Part shown: piece by piece, positions 7,890-8,480 of the stretch
Layout: each line of letters starts with the position of its first letter
How positions within the stretch are numbered: the stretch's first letter is position 1
Origin: Desulfobacterales bacterium
GTDB lineage: Bacteria > Desulfobacterota > Desulfobacteria > Desulfobacterales > SpSt-501
Assembly: GCA_025454275.1 (NCBI GenBank)
Contig: JALOOS010000082.1
Coordinates: forward strand, 1 to 8,480
Direction: 5' to 3'
Length of the DNA: 8,480 bases
Translations under genes and position numbers: made by a program
The notes under the pieces: generated by a model
Database searches by the model: none
Seen by the model: only the letters and a program-made list of their open reading frames with translations
Told to the model about the DNA's origin: nothing

Positions 7890-8106
7890 CTGTTTTTTCG
7901 CACGCCTGCTTCACGGGGCCATACGGGCCTATCAGTTGACGCTCTCCCCGGTGTTGGGCCCGGCATGCCGGTTCTATCCATCCTGCTCGGAATATACCCT
8001 TCAGGCGATATCACGCCACGGCCCGACCCGGGGGCTCCTGCTCGGTTTAAAGCGCCTGCTGCGCTGTCATCCGTTCCACCCGGGCGGCGTCGACCCGGTT
8101 CCCTGA
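7858..8106 (+). CDS. yidD: Membrane protein insertion efficiency factor YidD
   Basis: A small protein on the inner face of the cytoplasmic membrane that aids YidC/Sec-dependent insertion of membrane proteins. The family core is unmistakable: AYQLTLSPVLGPACRFYPSC with its paired cysteines, SEYTLQAISRHG, and the closing CHPFHPGGVDPVP. An amphipathic N-terminal helix precedes it. I chose TTG 7858 because it yields an 82-residue protein beginning MKKL, in line with usual lengths, and because GAGG (7848-7851) lies 6 bases upstream. It would overlap rnpA by 32 bases. A TTG at 7867 and a longer ATG 7807 form are possible; the latter adds a Ser/Arg/Cys-rich stretch read out of frame from conserved rnpA codons and is unlikely. 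Position between rnpA and yidC is the standard order. Confidence 0.92.
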   Translation: MKKLQSQSAVSCFFARLLHGAIRAYQLTLSPVLGPACRFYPSCSEYTLQAISRHGPTRGLLLGLKRLLRCHPFHPGGVDPVP

Positions 8107-8159
8107 AAGCCCGCGGCAGGCCCCGATTCAGGTCGGTGTTGCGCCGGTCGGCGGGAACA

Positions 8160-8176
8160 AAGAGCCTATAGGTCTT
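8160..8176 (+). repeat. Imperfect dyad directly before the yidC ribosome-binding site
   Basis: AAGA-G-CCTA is followed at once by TAGG-TCTT, an inverted repeat with one bulged G and no loop, centred on the palindrome CCTATAGG (8165-8172). It abuts the Shine-Dalgarno sequence of yidC at 8177. As RNA it could fold only after losing the central pairs. This may be a regulatory site or chance. Confidence 0.25.
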
Positions 8177-8187
8177 AGGAGATCGAT

Positions 8188-8480
8188 ATGGATCAGATGC
8201 GCTTGCTGGCGGCCCTGGTGCTTTCCTTCCTGGTGTTCTTCCTGTGGAACACCTTTTTCGGAACCGAGCCCCCGCCCAGGCCGGTATCAGCGCCGGAGAG
8301 CACCGCTGAAAAAAAGATCGAAGCGCCGCCCGTTCCCGCGGCACCGGCGGCCGGGGCGGTCTCCACCGTTGCCCCGGCAGAGGCGGCTCCCGCGCGATCG
8401 GCGCGCGAGATCACTGTTCGCACCCCGCTCTATACGGTCGGTCTCTCCGAGCAGGGGGCCGTCATCAACCGTTTCGTTCT
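8188..8480 (+). CDS. yidC: Membrane protein insertase YidC, N-terminal part (partial)
   Basis: The start of the YidC/Oxa1 insertase, which places proteins in the cytoplasmic membrane alone or with SecYEG. The 97 codons present encode an N-terminal membrane anchor (about residues 5-25, LLAALVLSFLVFFLWNTFFG), a Pro/Ala/Glu-rich linker (about 28-74), then the first strands of the large periplasmic domain (EITVRTPLYTVGLSEQGAVI). This layout is that of Gram-negative YidC. AGGAG (8177-8181) lies 6 bases before ATG 8188, a good start. The catalytic five-helix core lies beyond the right edge. The gene follows yidD after 81 bases with no visible terminator, so it probably shares the rpmH promoter. Confidence 0.95.
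   Translation, partial: MDQMRLLAALVLSFLVFFLWNTFFGTEPPPRPVSAPESTAEKKIEAPPVPAAPAAGAVSTVAPAEAAPARSAREITVRTPLYTVGLSEQGAVINRFV

Noticed and set aside
7886..8344. A 152-codon minus-strand frame opposite yidD and the start of yidC
   Set aside because: It covers two well-identified plus-strand genes and has no family resemblance.

Overview
The window is GC-rich chromosomal DNA with bacterial housekeeping content. Gene order, protein sequences and a well-formed sigma-54 promoter suggest a member of the Desulfobacterota (former Deltaproteobacteria) or a close relative. This is inferred from protein resemblance, not from a marker gene. No mobile element, CRISPR array, tRNA or rRNA was seen. The layout looks like core genome, not an accessory island.

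Left part, minus strand (1-3074): an HtrA/DegP-type periplasmic serine protease (1653-3074), a 441-base gap, then the N-terminal 403 codons of a CstA-family pyruvate/peptide transporter, which runs off the left edge. The gap holds a near-consensus sigma-54 promoter facing cstA, two palindromes upstream of it, and a roughly 277-nt predicted leader with a strong hairpin.

Middle, plus strand (3176-7205): diverging from the protease is a probable two-gene operon. It has a long radical SAM protein fused to a DUF2344 domain and, 4 bases later, RNase G. An AT-rich patch with a plausible promoter lies inside the end of the first gene.

Right part, plus strand (7253-8480): a consensus -35 promoter drives the conserved cluster rpmH-rnpA-yidD-yidC, with yidC cut by the right edge. 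The cluster makes ribosomal protein L34, the RNase P protein and two membrane-protein insertion factors. The L34 frame has no stop at its usual end. It runs 28 codons on and overlaps rnpA out of frame by 77 bases.

Functionally, the plus-strand half is an RNA-processing, translation and membrane-insertion neighbourhood (RNase G, RNase P protein, L34, YidD/YidC). The minus-strand half concerns envelope quality control and nutrient uptake. No clearly new system is present. The points most worth checking are the L34/RnpA overlap, the sigma-54 control of cstA, and the uncharacterised radical SAM-DUF2344 protein coupled to RNase G.
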